The notes under the pieces: model-generated
What the model was told of the DNA's origin: nothing
Seen by the model: only the letters and a program-made list of their open reading frames with translations
The model's database searches: none
Translations under genes and position numbers: made by a program
DNA from: Candidatus Gastranaerophilales bacterium
Lineage (GTDB): Bacteria; Cyanobacteriota; Vampirovibrionia; Gastranaerophilales; Gastranaerophilaceae
Reading direction: 5' to 3'
Assembly (NCBI GenBank): GCA_944322615.1
Contig: CALUPH010000001.1
Coordinates: 124,001-188,000 of the forward strand
DNA: 64,000 nucleotides
In this document: positions 8,289-17,982 of the stretch, in pieces
How the letters are laid out: each line of letters opens with the position of its first letter
Position numbering within the stretch: position 1 is the stretch's first letter

Positions 8289-9024
8289 AAAGCCCGATTC
8301 AATAAGGGATGATTTTAAAATAACTTTTTGCCCCGGTTGTGACCATGGAGTTGCGGTAAAACTTGTGGCTGAAGTTCTTGATGAGCTTGGTGTAAGAGAA
8401 AATACAATTGGTATAGCATCTGTTGGATGCAGTGTTTTTTCATACGATTTTTTCAATGTTGATATAGTGGAAGCTCCACATGGTCGTTCCTTAGCTGTAG
8501 CTACAGGAGTTAAGCGTTCAAAACCTGATAAAGTTGTATTCACATATCAAGGTGATGGTGATTTGGCCAGTATCGGTATAGGTGAAACAATCCATGCTAT
8601 GACAAGAGGTGAAAAAGTTACTGCTATATGTATAAATAATACTACATACGGTATGACCGGTGGTCAAGCAGGTCCTACCACACTGATAGGTCAGGTAACT
8701 ACAACAACAACTAAAGGTCGTAAGGTTGAGATTTCAGGCTATCCTTTAAAAGTCTCTGAAGTCTTAAAAGAAATAGATGGTACTGCTTTTGTTGCAAGAG
8801 TTACTTTAGATAGTCCTCAAGCAATTATGAATGCAAAAAAATGTATAAAAAAAGCATTCGAAGCACAACTAAAAGGATTGGGAACAGGGTTTGTTGAAAT
8901 TTTGGCAACTTGTCCTACTAACTGGAAAATGACACCTCAAGAAGCTCATGCTCGTGTTAGAGGTGAAATGTCTGAAATATTTAAACCAGGAATATATAAA
9001 GATAAAGTAAGCGAGGCAAAATAA
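8269..9024 (+). CDS. 2-oxoacid:ferredoxin oxidoreductase beta subunit, TPP-binding
   Basis: The beta subunit binds thiamine diphosphate. It shows the early CPGCDHG motif and the TPP/Mg site GDGDLASIG...NN, with INNTTYGMTGGQ following. At 251 residues it is the compact type found with separate alpha, gamma and delta chains. The start overlaps the alpha subunit gene by 20 bases and the stop overlaps the gamma subunit ATG by 1 base, so all four subunits are made in step. Confidence 0.93.
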   Translation: MEQLVYKKPDSIRDDFKITFCPGCDHGVAVKLVAEVLDELGVRENTIGIASVGCSVFSYDFFNVDIVEAPHGRSLAVATGVKRSKPDKVVFTYQGDGDLASIGIGETIHAMTRGEKVTAICINNTTYGMTGGQAGPTTLIGQVTTTTTKGRKVEISGYPLKVSEVLKEIDGTAFVARVTLDSPQAIMNAKKCIKKAFEAQLKGLGTGFVEILATCPTNWKMTPQEAHARVRGEMSEIFKPGIYKDKVSEAK

Positions 9025-9560
9025 TGGATTCTAATGTATTAATAGCCGGTTTTGGCGGTCAGGGTGTATTATTTATAGGTCAGTTATTTGCCAGTGCTTG
9101 TATGAATGAAGGTTTAAATGTTACTTGGTTTCCTGCATATGGTGCTGAAATGAGAGGCGGAACTGTTAACTGTACTGTTTGCATGTCTGATGAAGAAGTA
9201 GCGTGTGCATTTGTTGATAAACCTACCAATGTAATTGCTTTAAATGGTCCTTCTTTTGAAAGATTTGAAAGTCAGATTGTTCCCGGCGGATTAATGGTTG
9301 TTAATTCTTCTTTGGTAAAGTCTGAACCTAAAAGAAAAGATATTACTTATAAATTTGTTCCTATGACTGATATAGCAAATACCGTAGGAAATCAAAAGAT
9401 GGCTAACATTGTTTCATTAGGTGCTTTTATAAAGGCATTTCCTATTGTGAAGAAAGACAGCATAATTGATTTAATGAAGCAAAAATTGACAGGTAAAAAG
9501 GCAGAAATGCTTGAAGGCAATATTAAGGCCTTAGAACAAGGTTTTGCAGCTGTAAACTAA
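9024..9560 (+). CDS. 2-oxoacid:ferredoxin oxidoreductase gamma subunit
   Basis: The gamma subunit has the conserved N-terminal GFGGQGVLFIGQL loop and AYGAEMRGGTVNC, both diagnostic of the POR/KOR gamma family. It completes the delta-alpha-beta-gamma order. The length of 178 residues is normal. Its stop lies only 8 bases from the stop of the converging PLP lyase gene, with no room for a conventional hairpin. Confidence 0.93.
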   Translation: MDSNVLIAGFGGQGVLFIGQLFASACMNEGLNVTWFPAYGAEMRGGTVNCTVCMSDEEVACAFVDKPTNVIALNGPSFERFESQIVPGGLMVVNSSLVKSEPKRKDITYKFVPMTDIANTVGNQKMANIVSLGAFIKAFPIVKKDSIIDLMKQKLTGKKAEMLEGNIKALEQGFAAVN

Positions 9561-9568
9561 AACAATTT

Positions 9569-10795
9569 TTATTTAAATAATTTTTCAACTATGCCTTTTA
9601 ATGCTATTTTAACGTGGGCATAATTCAGACCGCCTTGCATATAAACTGCATAAGGTTCTCTTACAGGACCATCTGCTGATAATTCTAAAGTTGAGCCTTC
9701 AATAAATGAGCCGCCTGCCATTATTAATTTATCATCATACCCTGGAACTTCATCCGGAACGGGCGTTAAATATGATTCAATCGGTGAAAAAGATTGAAGA
9801 GTTTTACAAAATTCTATTAAAGGTTCAGCTGCGCCAAATTTTATGGTTTGAATTAAATCAGTTCTTATTTCATAAGGTTTTGGAGTAGAAATAAACCCGA
9901 TATCTTCAAAAACTTGTGATGCTAAAATAGCACCTTTAACTGCTTCAGAAACAATAGATGGTGCCATAAATATACCTTGAAAAATCAACCTTGATTGATT
10001 AAGCATAGCACCGCCTTCGCTGCCGATACCCGGAGCAGTTAATCTATAAGCTGCTTGATTTACATATTCTTCTTTACCTGCTATATAACCGCCTGCTTCA
10101 ACAATTCCGCCTCCGGGGTTTTTTATTAATGAACCTGCTATTAAATCAGCTCCTACTTCTAATGGCTCAAATTTTTCGACAAATTCACCGTAGCAATTAT
10201 CTACAAAGCAAATACATTTTGGATTTTTTGATTTTACTATTTCAATTATTTTCTTTATAGTTTCAATATTTAATGATTTTCTTAAAGAATATCCTCTTGA
10301 ACGTTGAATTAAAACCATATTGGTTTTATCGTCAATCTTATTTCTTATCCCTTCAAAATCAACATCTGTTTCATTAATTAGGTCTACTTCATCATATAAA
10401 ATACCGTGACCGATTAAAGAAGCTCTTTTATCACCTCTTGTACCAATAACTTCTTCCATCGTATCATAAGGTTTTCCTGCAACAGAAACAAGTTTTTCTC
10501 CGTATCTCAAATTTCCGAATAAACAACATGCTAAAGTGTGAGTTCCTGATACAAAGTGATTTCTTACAACAGCTTTTTCAGCCTTGAATATATCGGCAAA
10601 TACATTATCTAAAGCTTCTCTGCCCATATCATCATGACCGTATCCCGAAACCGTTGAGAAATGTTCAAGTCCTATTTTGTTCTTACAAAATGCTTTTAGA
10701 ACTTTTTCCTGATTGTATTCCTTTATTTCATCAACAAGTTCAAAATATTTTTTTACTTTTGCTTCTGCATTATTTACTATAAATTTCTTATCCAT
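9569..10795 (-). CDS. methionine gamma-lyase/aluminium-resistance family PLP protein
   Basis: This belongs to the COG4100-type PLP lyases, named for 'aluminium resistance' but related to cystathionine lyases. Key signs are NHFVSGTHTLA (80-89), the family-typical QRSRGYS, the DNCYGEF strand and the probable PLP lysine K225 in GSLIKNPGGG. The C-terminal RLTAPGIGSEGG segment is also typical. At 408 residues it is full length. The physiological substrate is not settled for this family; a role in sulfur amino-acid breakdown is inference. It appears monocistronic. Confidence 0.88.
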   Translation of the reverse strand: MDKKFIVNNAEAKVKKYFELVDEIKEYNQEKVLKAFCKNKIGLEHFSTVSGYGHDDMGREALDNVFADIFKAEKAVVRNHFVSGTHTLACCLFGNLRYGEKLVSVAGKPYDTMEEVIGTRGDKRASLIGHGILYDEVDLINETDVDFEGIRNKIDDKTNMVLIQRSRGYSLRKSLNIETIKKIIEIVKSKNPKCICFVDNCYGEFVEKFEPLEVGADLIAGSLIKNPGGGIVEAGGYIAGKEEYVNQAAYRLTAPGIGSEGGAMLNQSRLIFQGIFMAPSIVSEAVKGAILASQVFEDIGFISTPKPYEIRTDLIQTIKFGAAEPLIEFCKTLQSFSPIESYLTPVPDEVPGYDDKLIMAGGSFIEGSTLELSADGPVREPYAVYMQGGLNYAHVKIALKGIVEKLFK

Positions 10796-10916
10796 ACTTA
10801 AATGAAATCATAAATGAATATTATATTCAACACTTGGCTTATTTTTATTTCATTCTCTTGTATGTACTAATTTTATGTTTTTTGAAGTAAAATAAAAAAG
10901 GTATTGAGGTATTATT

Positions 10917-12245
10917 ATGGCAGAGTTGAAGGATAAAGAAGAACAATATAGTACTTTTTTAAAGTACAAAGAAAATGATGAGGAAGATGAAAGTAAGCTT
11001 ATAATAACTTTAAGAGTAATTTTTGTGACGTTCTTTATGGTTGCAATAACAGCTCTTACGATGTTCATTATTACTAATTACAATGATATTTCTACAATAA
11101 TTGAAAGTTTTACGGATAAAAAACTTGCAGGTGTAAAAGTTAGCCAAAAACCTGATTTGACACCTTCTAAATTTAATTTTAAGATGTTAAGCCGATACCA
11201 AAATATATTACTTTTAGGTGTTGATTCCAATGGTCCAAATACTCTTCCGTTTTCCGGTGTTCGTTCTGATACAATGATTATATTGAGTGTTGATTTACAC
11301 GGAAAAAGCGTAAATGCTATTTCTATTCCAAGAGATAGCAAAGTATATATTGCAGAAGGACACGGAGTACAAAAGATTAACTCTGCATATGCACTAGGCG
11401 GTATTGATTTAGCAAAGAAAACAATAGAAGAAACACTTGGTATTAAGATTCATAACTATGTAATAGTAAATGCAGAAGGTGTAAGACAGTTAATTGATGC
11501 AATTGGTGGTGTTCCAATTCATATTGATCAAAATATGCATTATCATGATTATTCTGCAGGATTGCATATTGATTTTTCTAAAGGTGATTATGTTTTATCA
11601 GGAAAACAAGCTGAAGAATATTTGAGATTTAGAAAAGATGCATTAGGTGATATAGGTAGAGTTCATCGTCAGCAAAAATTTATAAAAGCTTTAATAGAAC
11701 AAGCAAAATCGCCTGAAGCTTTAAGAAAAATACCTGAAGCTTTAAAAATAGCAAGTTTATATACAAGAACAGATTTAAATCTATATCAAATGTCACAATA
11801 TGCGGCAGCAGCAAGAGATATAGATTTGAATAAAGTAGAATTTGTTATGTTGCCAGGCGGTCCTAATAAAAAAGGAATTATAAGCTATTGGATTTTGGAT
11901 CCTGAAAAAACGCAACAAGTAATAAACAGATTAATTTACAGACAAAAAACTGACATTGCTCAAAATGAATTTTCAGTCGGTTTAATGTATTCACGAATGA
12001 AAGAAATTGAAGCGATGGCAATACGTGAACAATTAAAAAGTCTTGGTTATGATGTTAATTGTACAGGCAAATCTTCAATGATTGAGGAATCTCAAATTAT
12101 TGGTTATAACACACAAGTTTCAAAAGATATGATTCGCGCAATGCAGAAGAAAGTTCCTGAAATATCGGAATTTAATTATGTTCATAGTCCTGTAAGAAGT
12201 TATTGCAATAATAGTGATATCGTTATAACAATAAAGAATGATTAA
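10917..12245 (+). CDS. LytR-CpsA-Psr (LCP) family cell-wall polymer ligase
   Basis: LCP proteins transfer undecaprenyl-linked glycopolymers to peptidoglycan or other envelope acceptors. An acidic cytoplasmic start is followed by one membrane helix (about 29-52) and an outside LCP domain. This domain has GVRSDTMIILSVD, SIPRDSKVYI (Arg/Asp that hold the pyrophosphate lipid) and RFRKDALGDIGRVHRQQ. The last ~85 residues look like a LytR_C domain. TTGAGG lies 8-9 bases upstream of the ATG. hisG follows after 20 bases. In this lineage the ligated polymer is unknown. Confidence 0.92.
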   Translation: MAELKDKEEQYSTFLKYKENDEEDESKLIITLRVIFVTFFMVAITALTMFIITNYNDISTIIESFTDKKLAGVKVSQKPDLTPSKFNFKMLSRYQNILLLGVDSNGPNTLPFSGVRSDTMIILSVDLHGKSVNAISIPRDSKVYIAEGHGVQKINSAYALGGIDLAKKTIEETLGIKIHNYVIVNAEGVRQLIDAIGGVPIHIDQNMHYHDYSAGLHIDFSKGDYVLSGKQAEEYLRFRKDALGDIGRVHRQQKFIKALIEQAKSPEALRKIPEALKIASLYTRTDLNLYQMSQYAAAARDIDLNKVEFVMLPGGPNKKGIISYWILDPEKTQQVINRLIYRQKTDIAQNEFSVGLMYSRMKEIEAMAIREQLKSLGYDVNCTGKSSMIEESQIIGYNTQVSKDMIRAMQKKVPEISEFNYVHSPVRSYCNNSDIVITIKND

Positions 12246-12265
12246 AATAAATAAGGAATATAAGA

Positions 12266-13132
12266 ATGGAAATGTTAAAGATAGCTATACCAAATAAAGG
12301 AAGATTATCAGAAAAAATATATGATTTGTTAAATTGTGCAGGACTTGTTTTTCCGTCTAAAGATGAAAGAACATTGCAAGTTATAACAAAAGATAAGAAA
12401 TACTCAATAATATTTGTAAGAACTCAAGATATACCTATGTTTGTAGAAAATGGTATTGCAGATATCGGTTTTACAGGGTTTGATATTTTAACTGAGTTAA
12501 AATCAAATGTTGATAAAATAATGGACTTAGACTTTGGTTATTGTGAGATGGTAGTTGCTGTAAAAGAAGAAGATAGTTATAAAACTTCAATGGATTTACC
12601 TCAAAACTTGAAAATAGCAACATCATTTCCGAATATAGCAAGAGAATATTTTGAAAAATTAGGTAAAAATCCTAAAATAATAGAAGTATCAGGAGCTACA
12701 GAAATTACTCCGCGTCTTGGTTTATCTGATGTAGTTGTTGATATTACTTCATCAGGGTCTACTTTAAAATCAAATAAATTAAGAATAATAGATAAGATTT
12801 TAGAGTCTACGGCAATTGTTATAGCCAATAAAACCCTAAATAAAGAAAAACAGGAAAAAACTCAAGTAATATTGAGAGCATTAAAATCTGTAATAGATGC
12901 AAGAGAGAAAAAATATTTAATGGCACATGTACCAAAAGCATCGCTGGATGAAATAAGAGCATTTCTACCCGGGTTATCATCACCTACTCTTATGACTCTC
13001 GCAGGTGATGACGAACACGTTGTAATGCACGTGGTTGTTGATGCCGATAAAGTTTTTGACAGTATTGATAAACTTAAGAAACTTGGCGGTCAAGGTATAT
13101 TAATTATGACAGTTGACCAAATGGTGAGATAA
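12266..13132 (+). CDS. hisG: ATP phosphoribosyltransferase, long form
   Basis: HisG condenses ATP and PRPP in the first step of histidine synthesis. IAIPNKGRLSE near the N-terminus and the PRPP-binding DVVVDITSSGSTL loop are conserved. The 288-residue length and the C-terminal regulatory domain (VPKASLDEIRAFLPG, then VVMHVVVDAD and GGQGILIMTVDQM) identify the long, self-regulated form that does not need HisZ and is inhibited by histidine. No other his gene is in the window. Its stop shares one base with the mazG start. Confidence 0.95.
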   Translation: MEMLKIAIPNKGRLSEKIYDLLNCAGLVFPSKDERTLQVITKDKKYSIIFVRTQDIPMFVENGIADIGFTGFDILTELKSNVDKIMDLDFGYCEMVVAVKEEDSYKTSMDLPQNLKIATSFPNIAREYFEKLGKNPKIIEVSGATEITPRLGLSDVVVDITSSGSTLKSNKLRIIDKILESTAIVIANKTLNKEKQEKTQVILRALKSVIDAREKKYLMAHVPKASLDEIRAFLPGLSSPTLMTLAGDDEHVVMHVVVDADKVFDSIDKLKKLGGQGILIMTVDQMVR

Positions 13133-13896
13133 TGAATTATCCTAATTTAGAACGTTTAATTGAAATAATTGATATTCTTCGCAGTGAAAACGGATGTAAA
13201 TGGGATAGAGAACAAACTCATTCATCTTTAAGAAAAAATATGCTTGAAGAAGCTTATGAAGCAGTTGATGCAATAGATGATAATGATTTTAAACATCTTC
13301 AAGAAGAACTTGGTGATGTATTGTTGCAAGTTGTTTTGCATTCGCAAATAGCAAAAGAAGAAAAAGCTTTCAATATAGAAGATGTTGCAAAAGGAATATC
13401 TGATAAACTTGTACATCGTCATCCGCATGTATTTGGTGATGTTAAAGTTAGTTCTACATCTGAAATATTAGATAATTGGGAAAAACTTAAAAAAGAAGAA
13501 AAACCCCATCGTACATCAATTATGGATGGTATTTCAAAGGCGCAATCCGCATTAATGAGTGCTCAAAAAATAAGTAAAAAAGCTGTTAATGTCGGTTTTG
13601 AATGGCCAAATGAGGATTCTTTGTACGATTGTGTTTATTCTGAAATAAAAGAATTTAAAGACGCAAAAACAAAAGAAGAAAAAGAAGAAGAACTCGGCGA
13701 TATATTATTTGCGGTTGTAAATCTTGCAAGATGGAATAAGCTTGATGCCGAACAAGCATTATTGAAAGCTAACAAAAAATTTATTAACAGATTTAAATCT
13801 ATGGAAAAAAATGCAAATAAAAAACTTGAACATCTGACTCTTGAAGAGTGGGATGAACTTTGGAAAAAAGCAAAGAAAGACGTTCAAAAAAACTAA
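13132..13896 (+). CDS. mazG: nucleoside triphosphate pyrophosphohydrolase MazG
   Basis: MazG hydrolyses (d)NTPs to monophosphates and pyrophosphate, cleaning the nucleotide pool. The N-terminal half has C-K-W-D-R-E-Q-T and the Mg-binding E-E-x-x-E...E-E-L-G-D pattern (EEAYEAVDAID, then EELGDVLLQ), and the C-terminal half repeats it (EIKEFKDA, EELGDILFA). This two-domain form of 254 residues is the normal house-cleaning enzyme rather than the toxin-linked short MazG. It is translationally coupled to hisG and ends 3 bases before the end of the converging PNP gene. Confidence 0.95.
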   Translation: MNYPNLERLIEIIDILRSENGCKWDREQTHSSLRKNMLEEAYEAVDAIDDNDFKHLQEELGDVLLQVVLHSQIAKEEKAFNIEDVAKGISDKLVHRHPHVFGDVKVSSTSEILDNWEKLKKEEKPHRTSIMDGISKAQSALMSAQKISKKAVNVGFEWPNEDSLYDCVYSEIKEFKDAKTKEEKEEELGDILFAVVNLARWNKLDAEQALLKANKKFINRFKSMEKNANKKLEHLTLEEWDELWKKAKKDVQKN

Positions 13897-13899
13897 AGC

Positions 13900-14700
13900 T
13901 TAAATAGATTTTAATATTTCAGACAAAAGATTTTTAAAGCTTTCTTTAACTCTATTTGCAGTATCAATAACTTCTTGGTGATTTAATGGTGTTTCACTAA
14001 CTCCGGCTGCATAGTTTGTAAGGCAGCTTATACCTAATATCTTTAAGCCACAATAGTTTGCAACAATTGCTTCAGGTGCGGTAGACATACCAACAGCATT
14101 TGCTCCAAGCATTCTAAACATTTTAACTTCTGACGGAGTTTCGTAACTTGGACCTGTTGTTGCTGCGTAAACACCTTTTTGATAATTGATGTTTAGTTTT
14201 TGAGCAATTGCTTCGGCTTTTTGTATTAATTCTTTTGAATAAACTTCACTCATATCAGGGAAACGAGTACCCAAAGTTTCATCATTTTTTCCGATTAATG
14301 GGTTTGTTCCCATAAAGTTTATATGGTCAGTAATTAACATTAAGTCTCCGGGTGTAAATTCAGGAGTAACAGCACCTGCCGCATTTGTTATTATGAGTGT
14401 TTTTACACCTAGTTTTTTCATAACTTTCACAGGGAATGTTACTGTTTGCATAGAATAACCTTCATAAAAATGATATCTTCCCTGCATCATTACAACTTTT
14501 TTTCCGTTTATTTGAGCAAAAACAAGCTGTCCTTTATGACCTTGAACATTTGATTTTTCAAATCCCGGTATATCATTATAAGGAATTATTATAGATTCAA
14601 ATCCATCAGCAAAATCACCTAAACCGCTGCCTAATATAATTCCTATTTCCGGTTGAAAATCTTTAATCTTTTCTTTTATATAATTAACTGTTGATTCCAT
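13900..14700 (-). CDS. punA: purine-nucleoside phosphorylase, trimeric class I
   Basis: The enzyme splits purine nucleosides with phosphate to base and (deoxy)ribose-1-phosphate. GSGLGDF (phosphate loop), QGRYHFYEGY, ITNAAGAV and the base-binding Glu in STAPEAIVA are all present. The Asn in SCLTNYAAG is the residue that in this class favours 6-oxopurines (guanosine, inosine). The 266-residue length fits. It lies 2 bases downstream of uppP at the end of a malQ-queD-uppP-punA transcript. With the pyrimidine phosphorylase and DeoC elsewhere in the window it forms a nucleoside salvage set. Confidence 0.93.
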   Translation of the reverse strand: MESTVNYIKEKIKDFQPEIGIILGSGLGDFADGFESIIIPYNDIPGFEKSNVQGHKGQLVFAQINGKKVVMMQGRYHFYEGYSMQTVTFPVKVMKKLGVKTLIITNAAGAVTPEFTPGDLMLITDHINFMGTNPLIGKNDETLGTRFPDMSEVYSKELIQKAEAIAQKLNINYQKGVYAATTGPSYETPSEVKMFRMLGANAVGMSTAPEAIVANYCGLKILGISCLTNYAAGVSETPLNHQEVIDTANRVKESFKNLLSEILKSI

Positions 14701-14702
14701 AT

Positions 14703-15557
14703 TTATACTCCGCTTGCAAAAATATTAAAAAACACAAAAGATAATGCTCCTATTATTATGCAATAATATCCGAAAAATGCAAGAGAATATTTCCCAACAA
14801 ATTTTAAGAAGTATTTAATACATAAATAGCCTACAATAGCTGAAACTATTGTTCCCAATATAATTGCGTTCCAATTGTAATTTGCAAACTCATGGAAATC
14901 TATTTTTATTATAGGATACACCATAGAAGCACCTAATATAATCGGAATACTTAATAAAAATGAGTATCTTGCAGCAGTTAATCTATCCTTTTTGTTTAGT
15001 AATCCTGTTGCGATTGTTAAACCTGAACGAGAAAATCCGGGTAGTGCAGCCAAACCCTGTGCTATAGCTATAAATATTGATGTTTTTAAATCAATTTTAT
15101 CTGATTTATCTTGTATTCTTTTTGAAAATGCTTCTGCAGAAAATAACAAAATCCCCGTAAATATAAGAAGTAAGCCTACAATAGCTGGAGAATATACTAA
15201 GTTTTCTGCAACATCATGCAATGGAAAAGCAATAACAACAGTAATTATTGTACCTATTAAAATGTATAATGCCATTTTTGCATTGTTATCAGAAAAATCA
15301 TTCGATTTAACTGCAGACAGAAAAGCTTTTATAATTTCAATAATATCTTTTCTGAAATATATCAATACTGCAATCAATGTACCTAGGTGAAGCATAATAT
15401 CAAGAAATATTTCTTGAGAAGATTCTTGTGTCAATTCTAAACCTTTTAGCACTTTATATAAATTTGATGTAATAACAAGGTGTGCTGAACTTGAAATAGG
15501 CAGGAACTCACTAAGTCCCTGCACTATACCCATTATAATTGATTGCAATATATGCAT
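14703..15557 (-). CDS. uppP: undecaprenyl-diphosphatase UppP (BacA)
   Basis: This integral membrane enzyme recycles undecaprenyl pyrophosphate to the monophosphate carrier for peptidoglycan and polysaccharide synthesis. Conserved catalytic segments are GLSEFLPISSSAHL near the N-terminus and PGFSRSGLT in the second half. About eight hydrophobic segments are visible in 284 residues. The gene sits between queD and punA on one transcript. Confidence 0.95.
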   Translation of the reverse strand: MHILQSIIMGIVQGLSEFLPISSSAHLVITSNLYKVLKGLELTQESSQEIFLDIMLHLGTLIAVLIYFRKDIIEIIKAFLSAVKSNDFSDNNAKMALYILIGTIITVVIAFPLHDVAENLVYSPAIVGLLLIFTGILLFSAEAFSKRIQDKSDKIDLKTSIFIAIAQGLAALPGFSRSGLTIATGLLNKKDRLTAARYSFLLSIPIILGASMVYPIIKIDFHEFANYNWNAIILGTIVSAIVGYLCIKYFLKFVGKYSLAFFGYYCIIIGALSFVFFNIFASGV

Positions 15558-15580
15558 TATTAATCCCCTATTCTAGAAGT

Positions 15581-15937
15581 TTATTCGTAATAACTTGCAC
15601 AAGCTTTTTCTGTTTCCCATACTGATACTTTTGAAATACAAGGTATTTTTGATTTCAATTTTTCATAAATATACTTTGATAGTATTTCACTGCTCGGACT
15701 TACATTTTGGAAATCATCTAAAGTATTTATATCCTTATGGTCAAGTAAATCTAGTACACTATTAAGTTCTTTTTTTAGTACTTTAAAGTCTATTAATAGA
15801 TTTGATTTATCAAGTTCTGTCCCTTTTGCATAAACTTCAACTTTCCAATTATGTCCGTGTTGATTTTCGCATTCACCGTCATAGTTTAAAAGATGATGTG
15901 CTGCTGAAAATGAACTTTCTACTTTTAACTCGTGCAT
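15581..15937 (-). CDS. queD: 6-pyruvoyltetrahydropterin/6-carboxytetrahydropterin synthase family (QueD-like)
   Basis: This small zinc enzyme acts on 7,8-dihydroneopterin triphosphate. Zinc ligands are H14/H15 in SAAHHLL and H27/H29 in NQHGHNW, and C23 in GECEN is the catalytic cysteine of the family. The 118-residue length and the ETEKACASYYE end match QueD, which makes the 6-carboxy product for queuosine. No other queuosine or folate gene is near, so a pterin role cannot be excluded. It lies 8 bases after malQ. Confidence 0.85.
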   Translation of the reverse strand: MHELKVESSFSAAHHLLNYDGECENQHGHNWKVEVYAKGTELDKSNLLIDFKVLKKELNSVLDLLDHKDINTLDDFQNVSPSSEILSKYIYEKLKSKIPCISKVSVWETEKACASYYE

Positions 15938-15945
15938 TATTTTCC

Positions 15946-17874
15946 CTACATTATACTTTCTAATTTATTAATTATTTCCTGATTTGCATTAGCAAATTCA
16001 TTACCTCTTGCATAAATAGCAAGTTTTAAAATTAATGGAAGATTTAGTGCTTTTCCTGATTTTAGGTTATTACAATATACTTCTTCATAATTATCAGGAA
16101 TTCTTAATGACCAATTTGAATCACCTGATGTACCGGGGCGATTGTATACATCATATAAACCTAAGAAATCAGTAAAGAATATTTGAATATTTTCTGCCTT
16201 ACAAGCAAATAATTCAATTAATTTATTTTGAGTTAAGAATTCAGCATCATTTGAACATCTTACTGCAACTTGTTCTCTTTCTTCACCATTTGCATCAGGA
16301 TATAAATCTTCTGCTAAATTTTTACCGTTTAAGTACCCTGCTTCTGTGTGTACAGTTGCATTTGCCCACATTGCAATAGGTTCATTATCATGTGTACCTA
16401 CCATTGCCCAGCATCTTTCGTTAATGTTTTTACATCTGTATGGGTGCATTGGTTTTTCAGGTACAACGAATTGAATTAATTTCATACCTTGAAGATCATA
16501 TTCTTTCATAACACTAACAACCGGCATTGTTAAAGTTCCTAAGTCTTCACAAACAATAGAATCTTTATCAAGACCTACTTCTTCAGCAGCTCCGATTACT
16601 ATCTTTTCTACCAAACGACCGTATTTTCTTACTTGTTCAGGTGTTAGTTTTATAATTCTTTCTTCTTTATCAGCTTCAACTTCATTGTTTAAATCGTCCA
16701 TTGTTGCAATTGCATATCTTGAAAGAACAGGATGCTCAGGAGATGAATATAATCTTCCCGCACCTTCTTCAATTTTCGGTTTTCTTCCTGCAACATAAAC
16801 CCAAGGGTCAATTAAACCTACCATATGGTCAATTCTTACACCACCGGGGTTTTCTGTGAACATTTTTTTATAAAGTTCCTTCATTAATAATCCGCCTTCA
16901 CCAAGTGAACCATCAGGATTAAATAATTTTTCAGGATCCATTACAGGGAAGCCCCAAGCTTGACCATCTTCCGAAAAATAATCAGGAGGACAACCTAAAC
17001 ACCATCCTTTTAAGAAATATGCCTGATATGCCCAGTTGTCGCGGTCAGAAAATGCTACCTGACGGTCTGCTATCATTTTTAGACCTCTTGATTGTGCATA
17101 TTCTCTTGTTTTTTCGTTTTGAACAGATATTACAAACTGACAGAATGAATAATATTCAATTACGTCAGCATATTTTTCTTCTAATTCTTTTATTCTTTTT
17201 GCATATTGAACTTTTTGTTCATCGTTTTGAGGATTAAATAAACATTTATCTGTTTCAGATTCCCACATTGGCCAGTAATCATTACCATTTTCAATGATTA
17301 ATGCTTCATATAAAGAATCTTTTTCAAGCCAAAATTTATTCTTTTCTTTATATGTTTCAAATTTTGATTTTAATTCTGCGTTATCTAATTTTTTGAAGTT
17401 CTCAAAAGCTTCTTTTAATGCTTTTTCTTGTTCATTAAAAATGTATGAATAAGCGGTTTTATTTGTATCTTTATTCGGATTATTTTCAGTAATTTTGTTG
17501 TATGTTTCAACGGATAGAATATTAAACCATTCATCTGTTGTAAGTTGTTCTAAGTCTATAAACAAAGGATTGTTTGAAAAAATGGTTCCGGTATAAGGTG
17601 AAGCATCAATAGATTTTGTTTTACCGGATGGTCCCAGTTGAACATCAGTAAAAACGCCTGAAAGAAAATCCATTAATTTTTTTGCTGCATTTGAATTGCT
17701 TGAGCCAAATCCTGTATTTTTACCTGATTCAGCAGGAAAACTGTTTGCGTGTGCAATAAAAGCAAAGTGTTTTTTTCCTAAAACTTTTAGTGCATCTTTA
17801 ATAATATTTTTTGCTTCAATACTTGAAAACGGTGATTTATTTTTTTCATCGCAGTAAGTCATAATTTCACACAT
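15946..17874 (-). CDS. malQ: 4-alpha-glucanotransferase (GH77)
   Basis: MalQ (D-enzyme) transfers alpha-1,4-glucan segments between maltodextrins. The GH77 barrel is clear: IADRQVAFSDRDNW, GWCLGCPPDYFSEDGQ, then the nucleophile D349 in GVRIDHMVGL, acid/base E442 in VCEDLGT and D495 in GTHDNEP. At 642 residues it is longer than the common ~500, mostly because of an extra helical region (about 105-240). A second in-frame ATG four codons downstream is an alternative start. With the GH13-like protein at 46.9-48.6 kb it points to alpha-glucan storage or use. Confidence 0.94.
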   Translation of the reverse strand: MCEIMTYCDEKNKSPFSSIEAKNIIKDALKVLGKKHFAFIAHANSFPAESGKNTGFGSSNSNAAKKLMDFLSGVFTDVQLGPSGKTKSIDASPYTGTIFSNNPLFIDLEQLTTDEWFNILSVETYNKITENNPNKDTNKTAYSYIFNEQEKALKEAFENFKKLDNAELKSKFETYKEKNKFWLEKDSLYEALIIENGNDYWPMWESETDKCLFNPQNDEQKVQYAKRIKELEEKYADVIEYYSFCQFVISVQNEKTREYAQSRGLKMIADRQVAFSDRDNWAYQAYFLKGWCLGCPPDYFSEDGQAWGFPVMDPEKLFNPDGSLGEGGLLMKELYKKMFTENPGGVRIDHMVGLIDPWVYVAGRKPKIEEGAGRLYSSPEHPVLSRYAIATMDDLNNEVEADKEERIIKLTPEQVRKYGRLVEKIVIGAAEEVGLDKDSIVCEDLGTLTMPVVSVMKEYDLQGMKLIQFVVPEKPMHPYRCKNINERCWAMVGTHDNEPIAMWANATVHTEAGYLNGKNLAEDLYPDANGEEREQVAVRCSNDAEFLTQNKLIELFACKAENIQIFFTDFLGLYDVYNRPGTSGDSNWSLRIPDNYEEVYCNNLKSGKALNLPLILKLAIYARGNEFANANQEIINKLESIM

Positions 17875-17901
17875 CCTTAATAATAGCTATCTACAACTAT
17901 T

Positions 17902-17930
17902 ATTTTATATTCTTCAAAGATATTTTACAA
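17902..17930 (-). promoter_or_regulatory. candidate malQ promoter with overlapping inverted repeat
   Basis: On the minus strand TTGTAA and TAAAAT are separated by 17 bases. The -35 box lies within a 7-bp inverted repeat (ATTTTAC-AA-GTAAAAT, 17922-17937), which could be an operator. Confidence 0.45.
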
Positions 17931-17982
17931 GTAAAATCATAGCTTATTTTTTTGTGTTAGAATTTTTGTGAGGAGAGGTTTT

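Noticed and set aside
8097-8543. Minus-strand ORF of 148 codons across vorB and the beta subunit gene
   Set aside because: It overlaps two strongly supported genes and shows no motif or ribosome site.
14992-15390. Plus-strand ORF of 132 codons within uppP
   Set aside because: It is an antisense shadow of a conserved membrane enzyme.
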